Shown here in pieces: positions 1 through 7,920 of a stretch of DNA of 64,000 bases (the first letter of the stretch is position 1; each line of letters opens with the position of its first letter). A model generated the notes under the pieces. The model was given only the letters and a program-made list of their open reading frames with translations, had not been told where the DNA came from and searched no databases. Source of the DNA: Fibrobacter succinogenes (GTDB lineage Bacteria > Fibrobacterota > Fibrobacteria > Fibrobacterales > Fibrobacteraceae); assembly GCA_902771595.1 (NCBI GenBank), contig CACXXH010000004.1:18329-82328 (forward strand). Direction: 5' to 3'. Made by a program: the position numbers and the translations under genes.

Positions 1-1
1 G

Positions 2-754
2 GACGCCATCCGCGGGTTCCGCGCCATGGGTTTCCGCGGGGCAAACGTAACCATCCCGTACAAGACGGAATTCACCGGCAACAACGGCGCTCCGAAACTC
101 ATTGACGAGCTGAGCGAGATTAGCGCCTTCACGGGCAGCGTGAACACGCTCTACTGGAAAGACGGAATCGTCGGAGGCACGCTCTGCGGCACGACGACGG
201 ACCCCTACGGCTGTATCCGCAACCTCGAAGAAAACGGCGTGCAGGCAAGCAACAAGAAAGTAGCCCTCCTCGGGAACGGCGGTGCCGCGAAGGCAATCGC
301 CTACACGCTCGTCGAGCAGGGAAACGCGCTCACCATCGTATGCCGTAGTATAGAGAAGGGGCAAGCGCTCGCAGACAGCCTGAACGAACTGTTTGCGAAG
401 GCAGGAAAAGGCTCTCCCGTGAAAGCGGTTACCTTCGGCGATTTCTCGAAGGTCTCCCCCGAACAGGACATTATCATCAACGCGACATCGGTCGGCATGA
501 CCCCGAACGTGGACGAGAGCCCGCTCCCCAAGGAATGCCTCCACGCGGGCCAGGCGGTATGCGACATCGTGTACACGCCCGTACAGACAAAGCTTTTACA
601 GATGGCCGCAGCCCAAGGCTGCAAGGTCGTTACCGGCGAAGGGATGCTCGTACACCAGGGCATCGAAAGTTTCCGCAAGTGGTTCCCCGCCGAAACCGCA
701 ATCAAACAGAATTCTGAACTCGCGACAATCATGCGCAAAGGGATGCAGGGCTAA
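2..754 (+). CDS. aroE: Shikimate dehydrogenase, 5' end cut off by window
   Basis: NADP-dependent reduction of 3-dehydroshikimate to shikimate in the chorismate pathway, cytosolic. The frame is open from base 2 and the first Met in view (base 26) lies inside the substrate domain, so the true start is left of the window. Visible signatures are ANVTIPYK, with the catalytic Lys, near the left edge; the nucleotide-binding loop GNGGAAKA; the NATSVGM motif; and the C-terminal MLVHQG that contacts substrate. About 250 residues are visible out of the usual 270-290, so only a short N-terminal piece is missing. The stop lies one base before the next ATG, and the next gene encodes two further shikimate steps, so this is one operon. 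Family assignment is firm. Confidence 0.95.
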   Translation, partial: DAIRGFRAMGFRGANVTIPYKTEFTGNNGAPKLIDELSEISAFTGSVNTLYWKDGIVGGTLCGTTTDPYGCIRNLEENGVQASNKKVALLGNGGAAKAIAYTLVEQGNALTIVCRSIEKGQALADSLNELFAKAGKGSPVKAVTFGDFSKVSPEQDIIINATSVGMTPNVDESPLPKECLHAGQAVCDIVYTPVQTKLLQMAAAQGCKVVTGEGMLVHQGIESFRKWFPAETAIKQNSELATIMRKGMQG

Positions 755-755
755 A

Positions 756-2381
756 ATGAGACAGCATATCTTTTTCACCGGCTTCATGGCAAGCGGCAAG
801 AGCCGTACAGGCAGGGCTATGGCAGAACGTCTCGGCCGCCCGTTTGTCGACACGGACGCAGTGATTGTCGAACGCGCAGGCAAGAGCATCAGTGAAATTT
901 TCGAACAGGACGGCGAAGCGAAATTCCGCGAAATGGAAGCGGCTGTCATCGCCGAAATTGCAAACGACAAGAACCCGCAGGTCGTCTCGCTCGGAGGCGG
1001 CGCACTGAACCGCGAAGACAACATCAAGATCATACGCGATTCCGGCACGCTCATCCGCCTGTGGGCCAAGCCCGAAATCCTTTCGGAACGCATCGGGCGC
1101 AAGAACACTCGCCCGCTGCTTGCAAACCTCTCCGACGAAGAACGCCTCGAGAAAATCAAGGTCATGCTCAAGGAACGCGAGAAGAACTACGCGCATGCCG
1201 ACTTCAGCGTCGAAAGCACGAACGACGCCTCCGAGACGCACGTCATCGAGCACATCCTCCGCATGCTGCGGTTCTGGAACAGCCACGCGCTGGACGTGTG
1301 CCCGAGCAGCGGCGGACGTTACCCCATCTTTATCGGCGAAAACATCGTGCCCGATTCCTCGGCGCTGCTCGAGGGTCTGCGCCTTTCGCCTACACATGAG
1401 TTCCTGGTCTGTACCGACACGACCATCGCGAAGGCGCAGGGGAACATGTTGAACATGCTCCGCGGCCAGGCGGGGCGCTGCCCGATATTCAAGTTCCAGG
1501 CGGGCGAGCGCAACAAGACGCTCCACAACCTGAACCAGCTTTTCAGCTTCATGCTCCACCGCGGCTACACCCGCAAGAGCTGCCTGTTGCAGTTCAGCGG
1601 CGGCGTCGTGGGCGACATGGCGGGCTTCGGCGCAGCCACTTACCAGCGCGGCATCCCGTTCATCCAGTTCCCGACGACGCTCCTTTCCATGGTCGACAGT
1701 TCGGTCGGCGGCAAGGTGGCGGTGAACCACCCCGAAGGCAAGAACATGATTGGCGCATTCTACCAGCCCAAGGCCGTAGTCTGCGACCTCTCCGTTCTTT
1801 CAACATTGAACGACACGGAATACCTCGCGGGCCTCGCCGAAATCGTCAAGTACGGCGTCATCTACGACGAGGAATTCTTCCGTTATCTGGAAGAGAATAC
1901 TGACAAAATAAAGAGCCGTGATTCCGAAGCGCTCAAGCACATGATTTTCCGCAGTTGCCAAATCAAGGCCGAAGTCGTCGGCATCGACGAGAAGGAATCC
2001 GGCCTGCGCGCCATCCTCAACTACGGTCATACCTTCGGGCACGCCATCGAAAAACTTACGAACTACAACATGTTCAGCCACGGGATAGCGGTATCCCTGG
2101 GCATGCGCGTCGCGGCACGTGTCGCCGTAGCGCTCGGCATGCTTGACGAAGCCGCAGAACTGCGCCAGAACGCACTTCTCGACGCACTCGGATTCCCGCA
2201 GACATTCAACATCGATACCGAAAAGGCCTGGAACGCCATGAGCGTCGACAAGAAGGCCGAAAAAGGTACTCGCGTCTACATACTTCCCGAAAAAATCGGG
2301 AAAGTCCAGAAAATCGTCAACGTGGACAAGGAAATCATCAACAAATCCTGGGATGCTATCCGAGGAAAGGGGGTTAGATGA
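756..2381 (+). CDS. aroKB: Bifunctional shikimate kinase / 3-dehydroquinate synthase (AroK-AroB fusion)
   Basis: 541 residues joining two shikimate-pathway enzymes. Residues 1-170 are shikimate kinase: P-loop GFMASGKS near residue 10, DTDAVI and the SLGGGAL motif. Residues ~175-541 are 3-dehydroquinate synthase: GGVVGDMAGF, QFPTTLLSMVDSSVGGK and the metal-site segment LNYGHTFGHAIE. The two are joined without a stop or a long linker. AroB makes dehydroquinate from DAHP; AroK phosphorylates shikimate, the product of the adjacent AroE. The steps are not consecutive, so the fusion more likely serves co-expression than direct channelling (inference). The gene starts one base after aroE and its stop overlaps the next gene by four bases (ATGA), indicating translational coupling on both sides. 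Confidence 0.95.
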   Translation: MRQHIFFTGFMASGKSRTGRAMAERLGRPFVDTDAVIVERAGKSISEIFEQDGEAKFREMEAAVIAEIANDKNPQVVSLGGGALNREDNIKIIRDSGTLIRLWAKPEILSERIGRKNTRPLLANLSDEERLEKIKVMLKEREKNYAHADFSVESTNDASETHVIEHILRMLRFWNSHALDVCPSSGGRYPIFIGENIVPDSSALLEGLRLSPTHEFLVCTDTTIAKAQGNMLNMLRGQAGRCPIFKFQAGERNKTLHNLNQLFSFMLHRGYTRKSCLLQFSGGVVGDMAGFGAATYQRGIPFIQFPTTLLSMVDSSVGGKVAVNHPEGKNMIGAFYQPKAVVCDLSVLSTLNDTEYLAGLAEIVKYGVIYDEEFFRYLEENTDKIKSRDSEALKHMIFRSCQIKAEVVGIDEKESGLRAILNYGHTFGHAIEKLTNYNMFSHGIAVSLGMRVAARVAVALGMLDEAAELRQNALLDALGFPQTFNIDTEKAWNAMSVDKKAEKGTRVYILPEKIGKVQKIVNVDKEIINKSWDAIRGKGVR

Positions 2382-3361
2382 GCATACTGGTCACTGGAGG
2401 AACGGGAGCGCTCGGCTTCCACATTCTGTCAAACCTCATAGGTACAGAACACGACCTATACAGTTTTAGCGACGAACAGCCGCAGCCCTGGCAAAAGGTG
2501 GAGGGCGTCAACTACCTTACTGGCGACATGCTGAACTTCAAGGAAGTTCTCGAAATGATGCAGAAGGTGCAACCGACGAACGTCTACCATTTGGCAAGCC
2601 AGTCGTCGGTGGGCCTCAGCTACAAGAAGCCCTACGAGACGCTCAACGTGAACCTGCTAGGCACGCAGACGCTCCTGGAAGCGGTGCGCCAGATTGTGCC
2701 CAAGGCCAAAGTGATGCTCCTGAGTTCTAGCGAAATCTACGGACGCACGGAACAGCACCTCACCTACCTCCACAAGGAAACCGACCTTCCGAACCCGCTC
2801 ACGCCCTACGCTACGTCGAAGGCGTGCATGGAAATTCTCGGAAACCAGTTCCGCAACGCGAACGACATGCACATCGTGGCCGTGCGCCCCTTCCATTTTA
2901 CGGGCCCGCACCACAGCAGGCGTTTCGCGATTCCTTCCATCACCTACCAGCTGGTAAAAATCAAGTATTACCACGCCGAGCCCGTCATCTACTCCGGAAG
3001 TCTCGACATTAGCCGCGACGTGGTGGACGTGCGCGACGTGGCCCGCGCGATGATCCAGATTCTCAAGACATCGGAATCGGGCCAAGTGTACAATATCTGC
3101 AGTGGCAAATCGTACACGTTCCGCGAACTCGTGGACATGCTTGTGGACATCGCCGGCGTGAGCGTAGATTTCAGGTTCGACCCTGCATTCGAACGCACGA
3201 ACGACATTCCCCTGCTGGTCGGCGACCCGACCAAAATCAATGCGCTCGGATGGAAACCCATGATTAGCATAGAGGACAGCCTCACCGATATCTTCAACGA
3301 GATGGTGGTTCGCCGCCGGACGGAGCTCAAGAACGGTATGGGCAAGGACCTCCCCCTGTAA
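2378..3361 (+). CDS. NAD(P)-dependent sugar epimerase/reductase, GDP-6-deoxy-4-keto-mannose reductase-like
   Basis: 327-residue extended short-chain dehydrogenase. The N-terminal Rossmann motif is GGTGALGFH (residues ~7-15). The catalytic set is SSSEIYG followed by PYATSK (Tyr-x-x-x-Lys). HLASQSSVG and RPFHFTGP fit the GDP-mannose dehydratase/RMD branch, whose members make GDP-D-rhamnose or related 6-deoxyhexoses. Start: ATG inside the stop of aroKB (ATGA). A second, clearer rmd gene sits at 46672 beside gmd, so this copy may act on another nucleotide sugar; substrate cannot be read from sequence. Its place behind shikimate genes looks like operon packing rather than a shared pathway. Alternative: a UDP-sugar 4-epimerase relative. 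Confidence 0.8.
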   Translation: MSILVTGGTGALGFHILSNLIGTEHDLYSFSDEQPQPWQKVEGVNYLTGDMLNFKEVLEMMQKVQPTNVYHLASQSSVGLSYKKPYETLNVNLLGTQTLLEAVRQIVPKAKVMLLSSSEIYGRTEQHLTYLHKETDLPNPLTPYATSKACMEILGNQFRNANDMHIVAVRPFHFTGPHHSRRFAIPSITYQLVKIKYYHAEPVIYSGSLDISRDVVDVRDVARAMIQILKTSESGQVYNICSGKSYTFRELVDMLVDIAGVSVDFRFDPAFERTNDIPLLVGDPTKINALGWKPMISIEDSLTDIFNEMVVRRRTELKNGMGKDLPL

Positions 3362-3385
3362 CACGATATTTCTACTTTTATAACG

Positions 3386-4429
3386 ATGCGAAAAAACTTC
3401 TATAAAATTTTCATTGCCTGTTTAGCAACCTTTGTCGCCGCCGCCTGGGCTGGCGATATCACCGCCCCTGCGGGTGGTGCACGCAACCTCACCGCGGACG
3501 ACTTCATGCCCCACCATTCCAACGCCAAGGAATTCAACGAGACCTGGAGTTATCAGTTCGTATTCGACAACGGCACACGCGCGTTTGTCAACTATTCCAC
3601 GCTCTATATTCCCGGTTCGGGCAAAAAAATCGGCTGCGATATGAGCTTCTGGAATTTCAAGGGCAAGAGCTACGCCGTCGGGCGCCAGTACCCGCCTGAA
3701 CGCCTCAAGGCGATCAAGGAAAAAACGACCATCGACATCAAGGGCGAATACGCAATGGAAAATAAGCCCGGCAAGGGCCACCGCGTCTATTTCACCGCAG
3801 ACAAGAACGGGAAATTTTTCCTCGACCTCACTTTCGACAGCGCCGAACAGGGCAAAGTCCTGGGTGACGGCATCTGGAAAGTCGGCAGCGAAAAATTCGC
3901 GCAGTACATCCATATTCCCTACGGTCGCGTCACGGGCAGAATCGGCTACAACGACGACACAATTTCCGTGAAGGGATACGCCTACATGGACCAGACCTGG
4001 CAAACCGTGCAGGCGACCGACATCGCCGTGCGTTCCCTGAATTTCAGCACCAACACGCGCTCGCCACTATACGCCGGAAGAATTTCCATCGCAGAAAAGG
4101 GCGGACTGTTCGGGTATGCGCTCTATAACAGCGGTGAAGGCTCCAAGATTGTCGTTCCCGAAAGCATCAAGGACGGCGAAGACGAATACCGCGGAAAGAA
4201 ATTCCCGAAGAACGAAATTTCCATTGAATGGAAGGACAAGTCCCCGGCGCTCAAGTTCCCCGTGAACAAGACTTACCAAAAGGCCTCGCTCCTAGACAAG
4301 GTGGACGGATGGTTTGCCAAGAAGGCGATGAAGATTGCCGCAGGCGGCGAAATTCTCTTCTACCGCGGACGTAGCGACGCAAGCCACGGAAAGAAACTCG
4401 ACTGGACCGTAACAGGAGCCAAGGACTGA
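3386..4429 (+). CDS. Secreted lipocalin-like protein resembling the CrtC/AttH superfamily
   Basis: 347 residues with a typical signal peptide (MRKNFYKIFIACLATFVAAAWAG, cleavage likely after AWA). The mature part is beta-rich. It has the segment GYAYMDQTWQTV, which resembles the G-x-x-x-x-D-x-x-W motif of hydroxyneurosporene synthase (CrtC)/AttH/Svf1 two-lipocalin proteins, and a later RSLNFST strand. CrtC proteins hydrate carotenoids; most relatives have no known function, so no reaction is assigned. The stop overlaps the hisA ATG by one base (TGATG), so it is co-translated with hisA. An exported protein between nucleotide-sugar and histidine genes is odd. The family call rests on one motif and overall shape. 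Confidence 0.5.
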   Translation: MRKNFYKIFIACLATFVAAAWAGDITAPAGGARNLTADDFMPHHSNAKEFNETWSYQFVFDNGTRAFVNYSTLYIPGSGKKIGCDMSFWNFKGKSYAVGRQYPPERLKAIKEKTTIDIKGEYAMENKPGKGHRVYFTADKNGKFFLDLTFDSAEQGKVLGDGIWKVGSEKFAQYIHIPYGRVTGRIGYNDDTISVKGYAYMDQTWQTVQATDIAVRSLNFSTNTRSPLYAGRISIAEKGGLFGYALYNSGEGSKIVVPESIKDGEDEYRGKKFPKNEISIEWKDKSPALKFPVNKTYQKASLLDKVDGWFAKKAMKIAAGGEILFYRGRSDASHGKKLDWTVTGAKD

Positions 4430-5205
4430 TGACCAAGTTTCGCCCTTGCATAGACCTGCACGACGGCAAGGTCAAGCAGATTGTCGGAAGTTCACTGAAC
4501 GACAGCGGAGTCGGACTCAAGACGAACTTCGAGACGGACCGTTCCGCAGCATGGTTTGCCTCCCTCTATAAAAAGGACGGCATCACAGGCGGGCACGTCA
4601 TCATGCTCGGCAAGGGCAACGAGACTGCGGCCAAGGCTGCCCTTGCGGCCTACCCCGGCGGTCTCCAGGTCGGTGGCGGCATCACCGCCGACAACGCGAA
4701 GGAATACATCGATGCGGGAGCGAGCCACGTGATTGTCACGAGCTGGATTTTCCCCGAAGGAAAACTCGACCGCAACCGCCTCGAAAGCCTTGTCAACACG
4801 GTTGGCAAAAAGCACCTGGTACTCGACCTCAGCTGCAAGCGCACATCGGCTCCGGGAGAACCGCCCCGCTGGAATATCGCCACGAACCGCTGGCAGACGC
4901 TCATCGACGTGGAAATTACCAAAGACACGCTCGAAGACCTTGCAAGCAGCTGTGACGAATTTCTGGTGCACGCAGCCGACGTAGAAGGCAAACAGCAAGG
5001 AATGGACGACGAACTCATCGCATTCCTTGCAAAGAACAGTCCCGTTCCAGTGACATACGCAGGCGGCGCGAAGTCACTGGAAGACCTGCAACATGTCAAG
5101 GACATCTCTGGCGGAAAAATCGACCTCACCATCGGATCGGCACTCGACCTCTTCGGTGGCAAAGGAGTGAAGTATGAAGACTGCGTCAAGTTCAACAAAG
5201 CTTAA
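4429..5205 (+). CDS. hisA: ProFAR isomerase, eukaryotic HIS6 type
   Basis: 258 residues. It opens ProFAR to PRFAR, the fourth step of histidine synthesis, in the cytosol. The N-terminus FRPCIDLHDGKVKQIVG and the lack of the usual bacterial HisA opening place it with the eukaryotic HIS6-like isomerases rather than common bacterial HisA. The VGGGI phosphate loop near residue 80 and the C-terminal YAGGAKSLEDL/IGSALDLFGG segments are the paired TIM-barrel phosphate sites. From memory of the protein-family literature, this type has been reported in Fibrobacter and attributed to transfer from plants in the rumen. It is translationally coupled to the gene before it and overlaps the next start by 32 bases. 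No other his gene is in view. Confidence 0.88.
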   Translation: MTKFRPCIDLHDGKVKQIVGSSLNDSGVGLKTNFETDRSAAWFASLYKKDGITGGHVIMLGKGNETAAKAALAAYPGGLQVGGGITADNAKEYIDAGASHVIVTSWIFPEGKLDRNRLESLVNTVGKKHLVLDLSCKRTSAPGEPPRWNIATNRWQTLIDVEITKDTLEDLASSCDEFLVHAADVEGKQQGMDDELIAFLAKNSPVPVTYAGGAKSLEDLQHVKDISGGKIDLTIGSALDLFGGKGVKYEDCVKFNKA

Positions 5206-6604
5206 GGCGACAGACAGTCTGGACTCGCGCCCCGCAATATACGGGCGTACGGTCACGAGTACGTTCCGCAAGTGCTTCGGCATGAAGCACAGGCCTCCAG
5301 GAAACCTGCGTACCTGCTGGATACCGCCAGTCGTATTTCTCACCATATTTTACAACCTGCCGACACTCCTCAAGTTGCGCCGCTATCTGAAAAAAGAACG
5401 CAGCAAGCGCGCTCCCGATGACGTCCGCATCCTGTTCTATTCCGACAACCTGGACGAAACCAACGGCATCGCGAACAACCTGAGGAACGTGATTCCTTAC
5501 ATGCGCGCTCATGGCATGAAGGCCTTCCTCGCCGGAAGCGCATTCAACACGCGGCCCTGCGGTGTCATCGAAAACAGCTACTGCATATTGCTTCCGCGCA
5601 TGTTCAGCATGGAGCAGCTCGGGTATGCGAACAGCGAACTCGCCATCCCGCGCATCAGCCCGGCCCTGCGCCTGCTCAAGCGCTATCCCATTGACCTCAT
5701 CGAACTCGAGACCCCGAGCCCCGGCGCATGGCTTATCTGCTTCTGCGCTCGTATCGCCGGCATCAAGGTTTTCAGCCACTACCGTACCGACGTCCCGACC
5801 TACGCAAAGACCCTCGTGAAGGCAAAGTGGATGCACGTGTATGTGCTATGGCTCATGCGCATATTCTACTGGCTTGCAAGGCCAGTCGTGAGCCCCTGCG
5901 ATGACTACGCCGACATCCTCACAAAGCAGCTCCACGTTCCTGCGAAACAAGTGAAGATTCTCCCGCGCGGCCTCCCGTTGGAGCGGTTCTCGCCCGAACT
6001 GCGCGGGAAGGGCACGTGGGAAAAATACGGGGACACGCGCGAAAAACGCCCCGTAAGGTTCGCCTTCATCGGGCGAATCTCGAAAGAGAAAAACCTGGAA
6101 TTCCTGAACGACGTATGGAAAAAATTCGCCGCCAAGCACAAGGACGTCGAACTCATGTACGTCGGCTACGGCTGGTACCTGGAAGAAATCAAGAAGTACT
6201 TCGAAGGCGACGACAGCGTGCATTTCGCTGGCGAACAGGGCGGGGAAACTCTCGCCGGCCTCTACGCCGATGCTGACTTCTTCTTGTTCCCGAGCACCAC
6301 GGACACCTTCGGGAACGTGGTGGTGGAAGCCATGTCCACCGGCACGCCCGCCATCGTGAGCAATTACGGCGGCCCGCGCAGCATCGTGAAGGACGATTCC
6401 TGCGGACGCATCCTCCCGATCGACGAAGCCAAATGGCTCGACGCCCTGGAAGAATGCCGCACGCTCAAGCTGGAAAAGCCCGAAGTCTACGAGCAGATGC
6501 GCAAGGACGCCCACAAGCGCAGCATGCATTACACCCTCGAAAATTCGACAAGGGTGCAGTTCGATTATTTCCGCCAAATCAAGCGCGAATTTTACAAGCT
6601 GTAG
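5174..6604 (+). CDS. GT4-family glycosyltransferase
   Basis: 476 residues, GT-B fold. The N-terminal half has the DNLDETNGIANN acceptor-side loop at ~100. The C-terminal half has FAFIGRISKEKNLE, the hinge of the nucleotide-sugar site, and the donor motif STTDTFGNVVVEAMSTGTPAI, the E-x7-E pattern of retaining GT4 enzymes. It looks most like the mannosyl/sulfoquinovosyl-type transferases that work on glycolipids. A hydrophobic stretch at residues ~47-60 and a cluster of basic residues suggest membrane association. The start at 5174 overlaps the hisA end by 32 bases; an in-frame ATG at 5282 would leave the core complete and is a credible alternative. Acceptor and donor unknown. Confidence 0.85.
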   Translation: MKTASSSTKLKATDSLDSRPAIYGRTVTSTFRKCFGMKHRPPGNLRTCWIPPVVFLTIFYNLPTLLKLRRYLKKERSKRAPDDVRILFYSDNLDETNGIANNLRNVIPYMRAHGMKAFLAGSAFNTRPCGVIENSYCILLPRMFSMEQLGYANSELAIPRISPALRLLKRYPIDLIELETPSPGAWLICFCARIAGIKVFSHYRTDVPTYAKTLVKAKWMHVYVLWLMRIFYWLARPVVSPCDDYADILTKQLHVPAKQVKILPRGLPLERFSPELRGKGTWEKYGDTREKRPVRFAFIGRISKEKNLEFLNDVWKKFAAKHKDVELMYVGYGWYLEEIKKYFEGDDSVHFAGEQGGETLAGLYADADFFLFPSTTDTFGNVVVEAMSTGTPAIVSNYGGPRSIVKDDSCGRILPIDEAKWLDALEECRTLKLEKPEVYEQMRKDAHKRSMHYTLENSTRVQFDYFRQIKREFYKL

Positions 6605-6644
6605 GCTTTCACGCCATACAGCGCGGCGATGTAAATAGGCCATT

Positions 6645-7688
6645 ATGGACGAGAATATCCTGAAGCATCTGCGTGCCTGGTTCAAGAAAAACGCGGCCAC
6701 ACTCCCGTGGAGGCCCACGGAACTCGACACGCCACGCAATCCATATGCGGTATGGATTAGCGAGACGATGCTCCAGCAGACGCAGGTTTCCACCGTGAAG
6801 GATTATTTCGTCCGCTGGATGGAACGGTTTCCCGACGTAGAAACGCTCGCAAAGGCAAGCGAAGAGGAAGTTTTCAAGTACTGGCAGGGCCTGGGGTATT
6901 ACAGCCGCGCTAGGAACATCCTGAAAGCGGCAAGGATTATCGCAGAGAACGCCGGGATGCCGAACACCCGCAAGGAGCTTGAATCCCTGCCGGGAATAGG
7001 CGCCTATACCGCAGGCGCGATTCTCAGCCTCGCATTCCACAAGAGGGAAGCGATTCTGGACGGGAACCTGGTGCGCATATTCTCGCGGTTCTACGCCCTC
7101 AACTTTTTGCCCGACGGGAAGGCTGCGGAAACTTACTGGGACTACGCCCGCAATGTCGCGGACAGCCCGAAGGCATACATGCACAACGAAGCCCTGATGG
7201 AACTCGGGCGCACCGTATGCAAGTCCAAGACCCCAAATTGCACGTCGTGCCCGCTGGCCATCAGGTGCCGTGCATACCGCGAAGGGCGTGCAGAAGAATT
7301 CCCGCCGAAACGAACGCGCATACAAAAAGATTGGCACGGCACGGCGCTTGTCATCGAAAGCGCCGACGGCAAGATACTCGCCGTCTCCGATGGCCAAGCG
7401 TTCCTGCGCGGGCAACTCGCCCTCCCCCATTTCGAGACGCAGAGGAATGCGACTGCAGGCATTCCCCAGCAGGCCGAACGCTACATCGACAGCGACAAGG
7501 TCGCATCCGTAGAGGATTGCGGCTCATTCAAGCACGGAATCACCGTTCACAAAATCGAATGTAGGGTGCTGCACATAAAACTCAAATATAAAGCAGCGGG
7601 CCGCTTCACATGGGTTTCCAAAGATGCAGCAAAAGATGTTTTTGCCAACAGTTTCAGCCTAAAAGCATTGAAGCTGGCTTTATCCTAG
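6645..7688 (+). CDS. mutY: A/G-specific adenine glycosylase
   Basis: 347 residues. It removes adenine paired with 8-oxoguanine. Evidence: ETMLQQTQVSTV in the catalytic domain, the helix-hairpin-helix LPGIGAYTAGAI with the downstream LDGNLVRI, and a four-Cys iron-sulfur loop spaced C-x6-C-x2-C-x5-C (residues ~193-209). The C-terminal region (GKILAVSDGQAFLRGQLALP) is the Nudix-like lesion-recognition domain. Overall length matches the family. It starts 40 bases after the glycosyltransferase stop on the same strand and probably ends this transcript; it is followed by a 230-base gap before a convergent gene. Confidence 0.95.
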   Translation: MDENILKHLRAWFKKNAATLPWRPTELDTPRNPYAVWISETMLQQTQVSTVKDYFVRWMERFPDVETLAKASEEEVFKYWQGLGYYSRARNILKAARIIAENAGMPNTRKELESLPGIGAYTAGAILSLAFHKREAILDGNLVRIFSRFYALNFLPDGKAAETYWDYARNVADSPKAYMHNEALMELGRTVCKSKTPNCTSCPLAIRCRAYREGRAEEFPPKRTRIQKDWHGTALVIESADGKILAVSDGQAFLRGQLALPHFETQRNATAGIPQQAERYIDSDKVASVEDCGSFKHGITVHKIECRVLHIKLKYKAAGRFTWVSKDAAKDVFANSFSLKALKLALS

Positions 7689-7920
7689 ATAAAACAGATT
7701 TTAATTTAGGCCGAAAGAAACGTACAAACTAAAATTACGATAACGCAACAGCATGCGAGATGCAAAAGCATGCGAGGAATCAAATGATTCACGCGAGAAC
7801 TCCTTTATTCACCAACTAACCAAAAATACCCTATATTAGGGAATTGTGACGAATATAGAAAAGATTGCCTAGAATTATATTTTTTCTAGGTCACATTATA
7901 AATACATTTTACTTACAGTG
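7689..7920. terminator. Convergent intergenic gap with a candidate bidirectional hairpin
   Basis: 232 AT-rich bases between two converging genes. A 7-bp stem CCTAGAA/TTCTAGG with a 9-base loop lies at 7868-7890 and could act as a weak terminator for either side. A smaller perfect stem CCCTA/TAGGG lies at 7829-7841. The sequence GCATGCGAG occurs twice, near 7753 and 7770, separated by only eight bases. I see no tRNA or open frame here. Confidence 0.4.
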
